This document shows positions 12,160-23,710 of a stretch of 64,000 nt of DNA, piece by piece. The position numbers and the translations under genes were made by a program. The notes under the pieces were generated by a model. That model ran no database searches, had not been told where the DNA came from, and worked only from the letters and a program-made list of their open reading frames with translations. The DNA lies in the NCBI RefSeq assembly GCF_030463535.1, contig NC_132900.1, positions 30,017,721 through 30,081,720 of the forward strand, given 5' to 3'. This stretch comes from Salminus brasiliensis (taxonomy: Eukaryota > Chordata > Actinopteri > Characiformes > Bryconidae). The number at the start of each line of letters is the position of its first letter. Positions within the stretch are counted from its first letter, which is position 1.

Positions 12160-12610
12160 CGTTGTATGTGGCTTGTAACATGGAGAGCTGTAGGAATTGT
12201 CCTGCAACTTGGAGAGCTGTAGGAAGTGTGTTGTGCCTTGGAGAGCTGTAGGAAATGTCCTAAAACTTTGGGCAGAGCTGTAGGAAATGTCCTGCAATTT
12301 GGGGAAATCTGTAGGAAGTGTCCTAAAACTTTGGGGAAAGCTGTAGGAAATGTCCTAAAACTTTGGGCAGAGCTGTAGGAAATGTCCTACAACTTGGGGA
12401 GAGCTGAAGGAAGTGTCCTACACCTTGGAGAGCGGTAGGAAGTATCTTGTACCTTGGAGAGCTGTAGGAAGTGTCCTAAAACTTTGGGCAGAGCTGTAGG
12501 AAATGTCCTGCAATTTGGGGAGAGCTGAAGGAAGTGTCCTATAACTTGGGAAGAGCTCTAGAAAGTGTCCTACACCTTGGAGAGCTGTAGGAAATGTCCT
12601 ACAACAGTCT
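12160..12610. repeat. Minisatellite, ~29-40 bp unit, about 13 copies
   Basis: The unit reads roughly 'ttggagagctgtaggaa' then 'gtgtcctacaac' or 'atgtcctaaaac', with variants carrying 'tttgggcagagctg' or 'ttggggaaagctg'. About thirteen diverged copies lie head to tail. Minor unit types alternate, suggesting expansion of multi-unit blocks. Confidence 0.88.
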
Positions 12611-13740
12611 TGACTTTTGTCTTATGCTCTGAAAATTGTATATCCCAATTCATAACCTAGCCCATAAGTCCTAGCCCACCCGTCAGGATGCACATCACCG
12701 CCGGACTCTGACCTTTGCTTGTGCAGGTGTCCACAGATAAATAGCCCAGTTCAGAGAGCCAGAAACCTAAAGCCTGTATAGCTTACGGTAGCACCATTTA
12801 GAGAAGCCCAGCTGTAGGACATGTATTCCTAGCTGATAATAACAGGCCTGGCTCTAATGATACCCTTGAGCTAAGATGCTGCCAGAAACAAGACTCTGCT
12901 GATACCTAGACAGTACGATACACTAATCATAGATAAGACATTACGTTAGTTCAGTTACAAAAAAGTGGCAGATTAGTGCTCAGATTCAGAAGAGCTTTGA
13001 TGCTTTCATGCATACTCCACCCTCCTATTTCAGATGTCGTGGCTTGTTTGCAGATCCTCTGCAGCCACTGCCAGCCTGACACTCTGCAACCCACCCCCAA
13101 ATGATTGCTATCTTGCCTGGTCTGCCACTACTTCAGTTCCTACTTCAGCTCCTACTTCAGTTTCTAACTTGCTACATTTGGCCTTACAACAACCACAGTT
13201 ACTTGCTGACAGAAGCCTGTTTTGGGCCACTGTCCTGCTGCAAGGTCAAGAGCTGTTGAGGTAAGATTGCAGGTACGATTCTTCTCTACACTTGCTGTGT
13301 GTGGGTGCACTCCAAAGACTGTTAAAATAAGTTTAGTAGCAATGCAGGTCAGTCTGTGAGGTTCTTTGACACATATTCCCTACAGCTTAGGGACGAAAAC
13401 GGTCGTCCTCAACACTGCAGTGACCCTGGCTGACATGGTGGTGGCGTGTTGGTGTGTGCCGCACTGGTTCAGTGTTTACTGGGAGTGGATCAGACACTTT
13501 ACAATTAGCCTCATAATGTCAAAAAGGGAAAAACAGCAAAAATGGAGACACAAGGTTTTTGCATGACAATGCCGATATGGGTTTTAAGTAGTCATGGTTC
13601 TACATAGAACTACTGCCTTTGCTCAAGAACCATTGAAAAAACCTTTTAGGAGTATAGAAGGCCAATGTACTATATACTATAGCTACAGGTAATGGTAGCT
13701 TATGCATGGTGATGCTCTGTTGCCCATTTTAATAGACACC
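12611..13740. other. Intergenic, nothing recognised
   Basis: No gene or clear repeat is recognised. The open frame at 13034-13264 carries a short 'acttcagttcctacttcagctcc' type repeat and shows no domain. Confidence 0.35.
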
Positions 13741-13744
13741 AGTA

Positions 13745-13968
13745 CATCATATCGCTGCTGTCCAATAAAAACCATGTATCTCCATTTTTGTACGTTTTTA
13801 GTTCTGCTTCTGTATGATGTGTAAAAAATTCAGAATGAAGGGACCAATAGAAATTCTCTAAATGACTTGGGAAATTCTTATTTTCCATTGACTTCCATTC
13901 CATTCCAAAGTTCAGAACATTTTTGCCATTTGAGAGATACATGTTTTTCACATGCAGCGACAATGTAT
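13745..13968. mobile_element. Palindromic ~220-bp MITE
   Basis: The left end 'tatcgctgctgtccaataaa' and the right end, ending 'catgcagcgacaatgta', are imperfect inverted repeats, with 'atgtatctcc' inverted as 'gagatacatg'. The inside includes 'gaccaatagaaattctctaa' and 'ttgacttccattcc'. Copies lie at 36927-37155 and 44392-44590, and fragments at 20280-20340, 33370-33410, 41595-41720 and 52427-52460. It encodes no protein. Confidence 0.75.
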
Positions 13969-14015
13969 GTTTGTGTGTGTATGTATATATGTATATGTAT
14001 ATATATATGTATGAA

Positions 14016-14080
<65 letters not shown>
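13969..14080. repeat. (TG)n-(TA)n compound microsatellite
   Basis: TGTA/TG runs pass into a 47-bp TA tract (14031-14077). Open frames of repeated Y, I, V and C on both strands come from this tract. Confidence 0.9.
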
Positions 14081-14082
<2 letters not shown>

Positions 14083-14159
14083 TTATTACATACATATGCA
14101 CATTATACATATATGATATTATATATATATTTGTGTGTGTGTAAATAAACAGTTCCGTT

Positions 14160-16005
14160 TGGTTGTGTGTTATCTTTAAGTCGTGCAGTTTGCACAGTCG
14201 GCTGGATGTGAGCATTGATTACTTGCTAGCCTCATTCTAATCTACATTACTTTAGGTAGATCCTGTTGTGATGGGCGCTGTTACAAACCAGACAGCCGTT
14301 TATGGGCACGGTGGCTAGTCATGATGCTCAACAGTCCCTTCCTTTGGTTGGGCAGTGAGTTTAATGAGTTTATAGTGTTTCCATCCGGGCGTTGTGATCA
14401 ACAACACCGTGGCTTTTGTTCTGCTGACAGTTACAAGAAGAGAATGCTCACCCATACTGCAGTAAACCCCCGAGGAAACCACTAATGACATGCTACCTTG
14501 CTAATCTCAAAGCTAATCAGAGATACAGGACATAGCACACAATGTTTTGCAGTAAGATCTAATCTGCTCATCCAGTTTTATGTAGGCTGAGTGATGCATC
14601 TGTGGAGGATGTAGATCACGTACGTTTATGTGGAGAATGCAGTTTGATACATTAATGAAATCTGAATTTAACCCAGTTCTCTTGCTATGTCCTGATCTGA
14701 TTCAGTGGATCCAGGCCTATTTTAATAGATCCGGTATCGTCTATTGTAATTCTGATCCTGACCTCAGGACGTCATTAACAGACGTTAGACCCAGCTGGCT
14801 GCAGCAGCAGTGCGGACGCTCTCAGGAGGTAAATAAAGGAGTTGGAGCTATTTTACAGTGGAACCTGAAAACAGACCATAATATCTGACCCATAATATCT
14901 GAACCGCTCTGTTTTTGTACCGGCGGGAGAACCGGAGAACCGCTCGCTCACTTTCCTCGCGCTGGAGAACCCGTTCAGAACCGAGTGGAGACTAATGCTA
15001 ACACACACACACACACACACACAGCACATTCCCCCACTCTAAACACACAGTTCTTACACACCAGTAGACCAACAACCACAGAAACCAGTCCAGAGTGTGT
15101 ACCACTACACACACACACACACACACACACACAGGTAGTGATTAGACTGCAGTGTTAGGAGTAAAGGAGCTGGGAGCTGATTGGTCCAGGACTGGATTAT
15201 AAGATATTAAACACTATAAAACAGTGATTTTAATAAAAGTCTCGACTAAACTAAATCAGTCAGTCCAGAAAGTCTGATTATAGAATCTGATCCTGAAAAT
15301 AAAGGAATTTACTGAACCCGTTAATCAGCAGCTCATCTGATCTAAACTGTGGGGCTGGATCGAATCAGGGGGTAAAATAACCTGGTCTAGACATCCCTAC
15401 AACGGTCACCACAATTTTTTATTCATTGTGCTCTCTGGGACTCGTAAGCCACGTAAGGCTGGATGTCAGATATAAAGGTCACAGTAAATAAACATTCGGT
15501 CAGAATTTGGGCCACTTTACCTACATGTGAACGAAGCGCACCTGATTTGGAAGAAGCACGTGTTAGCCTTAGCGCTGGTAGCTCTGTTAAATAAGGGAAG
15601 TTCAAGTGACTTTCAGTAATGAGGCGGCGCTTAGACCGTTGCGCCACTTGGCTGCCATAAATGTCCTTGAATGGCCGAGATGCTGCACCGAAACAGGCGT
15701 GTGGGCGTGCTAAGTAGCGGTGGAGTTGAAGCAGCTGCTGTGAGAAAGTTTCAACAACTTGCAAAGAGCACATAATGTCCCACCAGTTGAGCATCCTCCA
15801 GACTTTTTGGAGAGCCGTGCAACACTGCCTGATTTGCTGCACTTAACATGAACAAACTCTTAAAGATAAAGCTGCCCAAAAAGGTGCCAGCGTTGGCTCG
15901 CTGACCGGCTTCTAAGTGGAACAGTTGAGTGCTTTCAGAGTGAGTTTCAAGTAGCCACTCATTTTCAGTGCCAGTCAAAAGTTTGGCTGACTTGCGTTGC
16001 CTGCT
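14160..16005. other. Intergenic with two (CA)n runs
   Basis: CA runs at about 15002-15023 and 15109-15133; the first follows a locally GC-rich stretch (14920-15000). No coding exon is recognised. Open frames at 15423-16017 on the minus strand have no domain and fall partly in decayed repeat. Confidence 0.4.
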
Positions 16006-16230
16006 CTGTATGCCCAAATGTTTGTGGACACTTCTTCTAATGAATGCAGTCCAATAGAATAGGACTCTCTGGAGCAGATAATAAACATCATGAGCCTATT
16101 GGCACCATGCTGGCTAATGCCAAGCGTAAAGCCCTCAGCATTGAGCTGTGGAGCAGTGGAAGATCTCTGTTCTCTAGAATGAGGATGGTGGTCCATCCAA
16201 TACGTTTGGGATGAGATGGGGTGGTGAACA
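16006..16230 (-). mobile_element. Family A MITE, 3' half, inverted
   Basis: Starts at the terminus 'caaatgtttgtggacac' and carries the inverted landmarks 'gccaatagaataggact'-like, 'gagctgtggagcagtgg' and 'catccaatacgtttgggat'. Confidence 0.8.
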
Positions 16231-17329
16231 AATTAATATCTGCCTAGGGGCCCTTGAAAGCCTGGAACGTTGGCGCTAATTTGTGCTCGTTTTTGTTTTA
16301 GCCGTACCATCGAAATTCTGGAATTCATCGAGGTGATGCTACATGTCTATTGTAGTTGATCTTACACCATGCAGACAGTGCTGCAGAAAACATGAGAACA
16401 ACTGAACAACTGTAATTACCATGACGTACCATGGCTGCAATCAGGACTGACGATCTGAGGCGAGCAAAGAAACCACAGCTTGTTCCTGCTGTTCGAAAGT
16501 GTGGTGAAAGTGTGAAAGCCATTCTTTCATTCTAACATCGGAACTAAGCAATTATCGTGTAGCAAACTAAAAAATGGTCGTGTTGTGTAATGCGCTACAC
16601 TGTAGGCCAGGTTCTTCGCTGCTTTACCAGACGGTTGAAGGGGGTATGACAAGCAAATCCAGCCACAAGCATTGTGCACGGTGTGTGTAGCTGTCTGGAG
16701 GGTTAAGCACTTTCACTTGCAAATGACGAGCTGCGCTGGTTCCTGGTTCTAAAACAAAACCTCAACTGAAGCCTCAGTCTGGCCTCAAATAGAAGCCTCT
16801 GCAGCCTCCTTATGGGGGTGATCCCATAGACATGACTTAAAGCCACCCCTCCAGCTGAGTTTTCCAATCCTGTACACCCGTAGGCCGCACTGTGAACTGC
16901 TGCACATACAAATCTACAGTCCAGCATCCTGTTTATGGTGCGGTTGAGCTTAATCTGCTTCCTGGTTTTGAGCTACAGACACCACAGTCTTTCAGTTTCT
17001 CCCAATTTCACACAATGCAGAAAAGGAAACACGGTTTCTTCAACCAGTGTTGGGCTGAGCTGTCCATCACAGAAGCTGCTGACTGTCAGAAACTTGCCTT
17101 CTGATGCTGCTGTGGATTTGGGTCAGTCAGACCTCGTCCTGTCAGAGTTTCCAAACAGCCGTCTGATGGTTCAGGAAACTGACGGACTGGCTTTGTTGGC
17201 GGGTTCTCTAAAAGAAAGGCCTACGGTTTAATGGCCGATCTGCCTTCCATTATTATTTTACTTTTTCAAGTTACTATGATGAGCAATATGGTCCAAATCA
17301 GGCCTGTAAACCCAAATCAGGCCTGTAAA
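16231..17329. other. Intergenic, nothing recognised
   Basis: No gene or clear repeat. A short direct repeat 'aatcaggcctgtaaaccc' occurs twice just before the poly(C) tract. Confidence 0.35.
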
Positions 17330-17352
17330 CCCCCCCCCCCCCCCCCCCCCCC
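17330..17352. repeat. Poly(C) tract, 23 C
   Basis: Twenty-three consecutive C directly after two copies of an 'aaatcaggcctgtaaaccc' unit. Its complement is a pure G run. Confidence 0.9.
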
Positions 17353-17449
17353 GTTCACTCCCATTGCGACATCTTGTTTGAGGGGAAGAGCACGCACAGT
17401 GGAGACGGAGCTGAGGTCATGTGACCGTTGAACCCCTGGATGGACTTCC

Positions 17450-17590
17450 CAAATGGGCCCCATTGTTACAGCCAACCTTTAATCTCACAGATAGGCCCCA
17501 TATGAGGCCCATGCTTAACCCCTCCTGGTCCGATCACTGACCCTGGCAGGCATCCATCTGTGGGGTCAACATGGATGACCATGTATGTAC
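17450..17590. mobile_element. Fragment of the 270-bp 'gggctcacatggg' MITE
   Basis: 'gggccccattgttacagcc', 'cccatgcttaacccctcctg' and 'ggcatccatctgtggggtca' match the inner parts of the fuller copies at 26187-26465 and 27250-27535. Confidence 0.6.
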
Positions 17591-17799
17591 TTCGGGGCAA
17601 CTTGAATACATGCTTCCTGTCCTGCAAGTCCTGCAAGTCAGTGGAGGTCATTTGAACATTTACTATTTTGTAAAAAATAGCTTCATGATTTATTACGTAT
17701 ATAGTTTGAGGTGCATCACCAAATTAGTCAAATTAGCACAGCAAAAAGTGTACTTTTTCAAAGTGTACTGAAAAAACTAGGTAGAAAATAAAAATAAAT

Positions 17800-17985
17800 A
17801 AATATAATTTAAAATATATAATAATAATAATAATAATAAACATATAATATAAATGAACATACTTTCTTATCTTGTATTAAGTTTGAATAATGTTGACTAA
17901 TATTATAATAAAATAAAATATTTTTAATAAGGGACGTGGTTCAGTTTGACTATATTTTCTATATAATAAATTAGTATCAGTTTAC
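17800..17985. repeat. AT-rich tract with (TAA)n
   Basis: Almost pure A/T with a TAA run at about 17820-17840. The part at about 17893-17975 is closely similar to 18119-18200. Confidence 0.7.
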
Positions 17986-18004
17986 CTGGATGATACAGTG
18001 TTGA

Positions 18005-18415
18005 TGCCCGCCTGACATTCAGCTAGATCAGTGGCTAGAGCACCGGGCTGTTGATAACAGGGTTGTGGGTTTGATGCCCAAGCTTAGCAGGCTGGCACTG
18101 TTGGGCCCTTGACCAAGACTATTATTATGATAAAATATGTGATATTTTTTAACAAGTAATGTAGTTCATTTTTTCTATATATTCTATATAATAAACTGCT
18201 GCGCAAGTATAATAAAACAAACAATGTTTGAGAAACAAATTGAGCTTTAACCCTTTCTTCTCCCTGGGTACCGTAGTGATGGCTACCCACTGCTCCGTGC
18301 ATGTGTGCTTACTGTATCACTGTATGTCTTTGCTCACCATGTGTGTATGTGTGTTGGGTTAAAGGTGGAGGCCGAATTCAGTGTGTGTGTCCAACACTAA
18401 TGGTGAATATGGCTA
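18005..18415 (+). mobile_element. tRNA-derived SINE split by an AT-rich insertion
   Basis: The head (about 18020-18118) has a tRNA-like promoter: an A-box-like 'tcagtggctagagcacc' and a B-box-like 'gggtttgatgccc', followed by the SINE body 'ggcactgttgggcccttga'. The remaining body ('taaccctttcttctccc', 'gatggctacccactgctcc', 'gttgggttaaaggtggagg', 'ctaatggtgaatatggcta') resumes at about 18245. About 125 bp of AT-rich DNA interrupts it. Partial copies of the same family lie at 47490-47645, 51062-51195 (inverted) and 62250-62345. Confidence 0.75.
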
Positions 18416-19189
18416 CATTCCGTGATTCTCTATTGAATATAACCTTAATATTACACTTTTTATGCCTGAACTGACAACCCTGTCCTCAATAACCCGGTGC
18501 TCTAACCGAGGAGCCACTTAAGGTTTTGCATGTGAAGTCATACCGTAGCTTGACATTCAATTCTAATTGGATTAAAAGGTGCAGATTGTGCACATTCAGG
18601 GTTTGCTTTGCTGGAACAGCCACTCTCCTTATGTCCTCATGGCCAGTAGGGGGCGCTTGTGCCTCCTTTTAAAAGGCTTTAATTATCTGATCAGCAATGT
18701 GCAAATAACACCCTCTGTGAGCGTGGTGTGACGCTTCAGGGTATGAGGTATAGTATAGCACACAAGCCAGACACCAGAGTGGCACATTTAGCCCTGCAGC
18801 AGTTTAGCTCATCAGTTTAGCTTATGTTGCTATCAGCAGTGGTATCAAGGCCACGTTCAACTTCCTCATATGTGCATGACAGTTGTAAACCTCGAAACCT
18901 TCATCAGAATTTGCCCATATTCAAAAATATGCCCATTCCCCCATGTATAAAAGCTGTAATATATAAATAAGCTGGTATAAAACATGTTGGAATGGAATTA
19001 GTTCTATCATTTACTTCACTTTTACCTTTTGTTCCTTTGGTTTGATGCTTTAGAAGAACCATTTTTGGTTCTGTAAAATCTTGTCAATAGGTGAGAGAGT
19101 GTATGGCCCTATGGCTTTCCTAAAACAGCTTGTCCAAGCCAAGAACCACTGAGGAACCTGTATTCTAAGAGTGGACATATCTTGTAACA

Positions 19190-19365
19190 AAGCTTGTAAC
19201 TCTGTCCACTGAACTATCAAGGTTTTTGAGTGACCGCCATGGTATGTATGTTAAATTTTAGAGTACAGGTTCCTCTGTGTTTCTGAGGACGTTCCGAGGA
19301 TCGCTGGTTCAAATCCCAGGGCCATTGGAAGCCGGAGTTTGAGAGAGCACAGTTGGCCTTGTGGA
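19190..19365 (+). mobile_element. SINE-like 'gctggttcaaatccc' element, copy 1
   Basis: Contains 'ggatcgctggttcaaatccc', a Pol III B-box-like motif, then 'ccggagtttgagagagcac'. The whole 170 bp is nearly duplicated at 19942-20110. Diverged relatives are at 37185-37325 (+), 24905-25200 (-), 31930-32185 (-) and 58585-58835 (-). Confidence 0.6.
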
Positions 19366-19935
19366 CACCCCTTCTGATGAGCGCATTCAGCTTCGTTAAC
19401 ATAGTTTATCTAGCTTATCTTATAGAACATAGCTTATCTGGTCCCTGTGGAGAAGTACTGCCAATAGAATAGGACTCTCTGGGGCAGATACTGTAAATAA
19501 ACCCAAACCTACTGGCACCAGCTATGCCGAATGCCAGGAGCATTAAGCTGTGGATCAGTGGGATAACTGTGTTTGCTGGAATGATGATGATGATGATGAT
19601 GAGGTGGGATGGTGATCACCCAACACCCTGACCCCACTATCTCAAGCTCCTAGTCCCCGTAGAGAAGGACTGCCAATAGAATAGGACTCTCTGGAGCAGA
19701 TAAATAAACATCATGAACCTATTGGCACCATGCTACCTAATGCCAGATGTGGGCTAGTAGAGGGGTATAAAGCCCCCCAGCATTGAGGAGCTGTGGAGCA
19801 GTGGAAGAACTGTGCTCTCTGAAAGCTCTTGTCGCTGAATGCAATCCAGTCCTCACAGCAATGGTTCTCTAAAATCTAGTAGAAAGCCTGCTGTGGGGGA
19901 TTCCCTTTTTTTAAAAGCCATATCATGGCTGTCAC
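19366..19935 (-). mobile_element. Composite of two inverted family A pieces
   Basis: Two family A fragments lie head to tail (19366-19650 and 19650-19935). Each has 'gccaatagaataggactct' and a 'gcattgagctgtggagcag'-type landmark. They are joined at a junction after 'ccccactatctcaagctc'. The same fragment order and junction recur at 20880-21600. A (GAT)n run lies inside the first piece. Confidence 0.75.
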
Positions 19936-19941
19936 GCAAAG

Positions 19942-20180
19942 AGCTTGTAACTCTGTCCACTGAACCATCAAGGTTTTTGAGTGACAGCCAGGGTATGTTC
20001 CCGTTTAGAGTACAGGTTCCTCCGTGTTTCTGAGGACGTTCCGAGGATCGCTGGTTCAAATCCCAAGGCCATCGGAAGCCGGAGTTTGAGAGAGCACAAT
20101 TGGCCTTGTTCCCCTTTAGGACGGTGCTTCCTCCCCACATCACTCCTAGTGTAATATTGGGCAGCTCAGACGTCTGTTGG
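19942..20180 (+). mobile_element. SINE-like 'gctggttcaaatccc' element, copy 2
   Basis: Near-identical to 19190-19360 for about 170 bp (offset 751 bp), including flanking 'taactctgtccactgaac' and the B-box-like motif, then diverging at 'ttggccttg'. Confidence 0.6.
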
Positions 20181-20877
20181 CTGTTGTTGGGCAATTGGTC
20201 CTTCAAATTGGGTAAAAAAATGGGGGTTTTCTACCAAATTTGGTAGAAAATTGCAGAAGGACACTAACTTTTTAACTTTCAGTGTAAAAAGATTTGATTC
20301 CAAGTCATTTTGGAGCATTTCCATTGGCCCATTCTTCATGAAGTAGGTGGAAGCTATGTCAATAACACCTGCCATATTCACACTATGTGCTCCTATTTGT
20401 GCATGAGAAAAGTGATCATTTGAGTTGCTGGAGGAAATTACACAATGTGATGAGCAGAGCAGACCACTTCCCATCGCTGTATCTCAGTCATTTCTTGTCC
20501 AATAGTAAGTGACACTCAGCTTTGTAGCTCTGCGGTGAGATTGCAAGATGCAGAAAGGTTTTATGAGTCAGTGTAGTTCATAATCCTTATGTCACTTATC
20601 TGTTATCTGAGTTGTCAGCAGGCACTGTTTCTGTTTTTGTGGCAGTACATATATGCAAACTGGATATAGACTCAATTTGAATTTTGAACTCATAGGGCCG
20701 AGCGAGAACCAACGTCTACCTGCCTTGATATACCCGACTACGCTCAGCAGCCAGACACCGCAGGAGCTCAGGTAATGTAGCCCTTTTTCACCACTCTTTA
20801 CCCTTTCTAAAGTATCAACTATGCTAAAATCCCTGCCGTTGACTTCACTTTGGTAGCACTTTACTGTGGGGCAGCGT
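20181..20877. other. Intergenic with a MITE fragment
   Basis: At about 20280-20340 it holds a piece of the palindromic MITE ('ccaagtcattttggagcattt', shortened). The remainder shows nothing recognisable. Confidence 0.35.
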
Positions 20878-21098
20878 TCATATGTCCAAATATTTATGGA
20901 CACCCGTTCTGATGAGTGCATTCAGCTTTGTTAAGTTGCACCCATCGCCAATGCTCGTCCCTGTGGAGAAGTACTGCCAATAGAATAGGACTCTCTGGAG
21001 CAGATACTGTAAATAAACACAAACCTACTGGCACCAGCTATGCCGAATGCCAGGAGCATTGAGCTGTGGAGCAGTGGGAGAACTGTGTTCTCTGGGAC

Positions 21099-21135
<37 letters not shown>

Positions 21136-21612
21136 CTCCATCCAATACATTTGGGATGAGGTGGGATGATGATCACCCAACACCTTGACCCCACTATCTC
21201 AAGCTCTTGTTGCTGAATGCAATCCAGTCCTCACAGCAATGCTTCTCTAAGCCTGAAGAATTGCTCACACAGACGTGCAAACAGCTTGTGTAGTCCCCGT
21301 AGGGAAGTGCTGCCAATAGAATAGGACTCTCTGGAGCAGATAATTAAACATCATGAACCTATTAGCACTATGCTGCTCAATGCCAGGTGTGAGCTAGTAG
21401 AGGGGTATAAAGCCCCCCAGCATTGAGCTATGGAGCACTGGAACTACGAGTGTTCTCTGAAAGCTCTTGTCGCTGAATGCAATCCAGTCCTCACAGCAAT
21501 GGGGGGTGTGTGTGTGTGTGAAGGGGTGTCACTCCAACAAAAGCAGGAGAAACTCTTTTTTTAAAAAGCCTTAAATGAGGAGGTGTCCCAATACTTTTGT
21601 CCATACAGCGTA
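20878..21612 (-). mobile_element. Second composite of inverted family A pieces, with (GAT)n
   Basis: Begins at the family A terminus 'gtccaaatatttatggacac' and ends at 'gtcccaatacttttgtcc'. It repeats the same chimeric order as 19366-19935, including 'cactatctcaagctc' and the GAT run (here expanded, 21099-21135). It is therefore a larger, terminus-complete version of the same composite. Confidence 0.75.
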
Positions 21613-22728
21613 CGTGCATATATAGCCATTCATCAGATTTCCGTGTGAACGCTCCCTTTTCGAAAGTCCTAAGAAGCGAAGAAAATACGTGACTCTGTTG
21701 ATTAGGAACTGGCGTGGTTTGGTGCTGATGTAATCAGCCCGTGCTTAACTTCACAACTTGCCATCTTATCTGCGGAGAAGATGTCAGTTCTGCTTATCTC
21801 AGTTTGCAACCTGTGAATTACACTAGCGGTCACACCAGCTTTAGGCCATGCGCAGCGTCTGCTAAACCCTGCGCTACAGGGTATTTTTCAGGCTGCAGGG
21901 TCGTCGGTGATGAAGACATTATTAGGTGCGGCATCCTTGCTTTTCTTTTTCCTCCTTGTCTGGGGACGAAGATAAGATCGGTGCAGTATTTCTCCCCTCT
22001 CTGAAAAATAACAGTAATAAAAACCACACGCTGTCTCTCTTGGTTCTCGGTACTGAGAAATGCTCGAGATGCTCAGCAAAAGCCTTTATTATCGGCCTCG
22101 TTTTAGAATCGCCGTGATTTGTGCTAGCTGAGCGATCCGGCCAGGATCATTTCTGGCTAAAATTGCTAACATGGCTAGCAAACGCTAAGAACGCTAGCAC
22201 ACAGGCTTGCCTATTTGGATGAACCCTCTGTACACAGCGAGCAGTTTCCGAGATTTCGAGTGTGTGCTGAGAAGGTTCCCAACCTGGTGCATGTGAGTCA
22301 TGGAGTACTTATCATGAGCTTGCATTCTCTCAAAGCATGCACGCTAGCGCCGTCAGCCAAATCCCAGGGAGGCCTCGAAGACGGCCAGCAAAGACCTGAA
22401 AAGCAAATCTGAGAATTCTCTGAGCTACGTGAACATGACTGCCAAAAATTCCAGGAGAATTAAAAACATCAATTTTGTCTCATTTTTGCAGCAATCGAGC
22501 TCAATTCCGTATCCCCTTGCGCTGTGAAGCAGATCACGTTAGCCGCCCAAGCGCCTTGTCCATCATCTATGATCATCTTCGTGTCCGATTACTTTTTCAC
22601 AATCCAACTGATTGCTATTCCTTCCTTGCACCCAACAATTCCCGGGATTCCAGGTCCAACACATCCCTGACCCCGATGGTTCATTTTGTGCAGTTAATAT
22701 TAAATGGTCACATGTACAAAGCATGTGT
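21613..22728. other. Intergenic, nothing recognised
   Basis: About 1.1 kb of relatively repeat-poor sequence without a recognisable exon. The 116-residue open frame at 22475 has no domain. Confidence 0.35.
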
Positions 22729-23310
22729 GTCCAAATGTTTGTGGACACCCCTTGTAATGAATGCATTCAGCTACTTTAAGTTGCACCCATTGCTGCTGAC
22801 ACAGACGTGCAAAAAGCTTGGCTAGTCCCTGTAGAGAAGAACTGCCAATAGATTAGGACTCTCTGGAGCAGATAGATAAACATCATGAACCTATGGCACC
22901 ATGCTGCCTAATGCCAGGCATGGGCTAGTAGAGGGGTATAATGGCCCCTAGCAATGTGGAGCAGTGTGTTCTCTGGAATGATGCTGGTGGTCCATCCAAT
23001 TGACTCAATGGCCCCCAGCAATGTGGAGCAGTGTGTTCTCTGGAATGATGCTGGAGGTCCATCCAATTGACTCAATGGCCCCCAGCAATGTGGAGCAGTG
23101 TGTTCTCTGGAATGATGCTGGAGGTCCATCCAATTGACTCAATGGCCCCTAGCAATGTGGAGCAGTGTGTACTCTGGAATGATGCTGGTGGTCCATCCAA
23201 TAGACTCAAAAGTCCAGTAGAAAGCCTTCCTGTCTGGACAAAAGCAGGAGAAACTAATTAATAGCCTTGATTTCTGAAGAAACGATGAGCAGTGAGCAGG
23301 TGTCCCCGAC
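22729..23310 (-). mobile_element. Family A MITE with internal 67-bp tandem amplification
   Basis: Runs from the terminus 'gtccaaatgtttgtggacac' through the usual landmarks. The segment carrying 'gcaatgtggagcagtgtg' and 'ctctggaatgatgctgg' is repeated about four times, and the element ends near 'agcaggtgtcccc'. Confidence 0.8.
22941..23208. repeat. 67-bp tandem repeat, ~4 copies
   Basis: The string 'gtgtg(t)tctctggaatgatg' starts at 22964, 23031, 23098 and 23165, an exact 67-bp period. Copies differ at only a few positions, so the amplification is young relative to the element. Confidence 0.9.
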
Positions 23311-23514
23311 ACCTTGGACGACTGACCCAATATGGTAGACATTTCCCGCCATTCAAATGTGGACTGCTGACCGTATGAGGTGTGAATGTGGGAGAAGAGT
23401 CTAGAACTGTGTAAATGGGCAAGAACATTCCAGGACAGAAGGACTTGGAGAACATTCTGGACACTCTTACCAATGTGGCACCCAAACACTAGGTTGATGT
23501 GCATTTAACAGGTT

Positions 23515-23590
23515 GAATCAGGTGTGCACAACATTGTCAGTGTCAGAATCCAGCCCTCCAGGACCGAAATTGCCCACCCCTGACCTACTG
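23515..23590. mobile_element. Short MITE fragment ('ccagccctccaggacc')
   Basis: 'aatcaggtgtgcacaac' followed by 'ccagccctccaggaccg' and 'gcccacccctgac' resembles the end of a short non-autonomous element common in fish. It lies about 130 bp upstream of the GPCR exon. Confidence 0.45.
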
Positions 23591-23710
23591 TTTGGGTTCT
23601 AGAGTATTTCCGTAATAGTTACCATGTTGTTAATGAATGTCTTAAGAATCATAATGTGTAATACATCCAGGTTTTGAGGAGTATTTCAATGAACATGAAC
23701 ATATTTTCTC

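Noticed and set aside
13700..14215. 171-residue minus-strand open frame
   Set aside because: It runs through TA/TG microsatellite and the palindromic MITE; composition is repeated Y, I, H, T.
18005..18118. Possible tRNA gene
   Set aside because: A- and B-box-like motifs are present, but the following SINE body and repeated copies show a tRNA-derived SINE, and no proper cloverleaf could be drawn.
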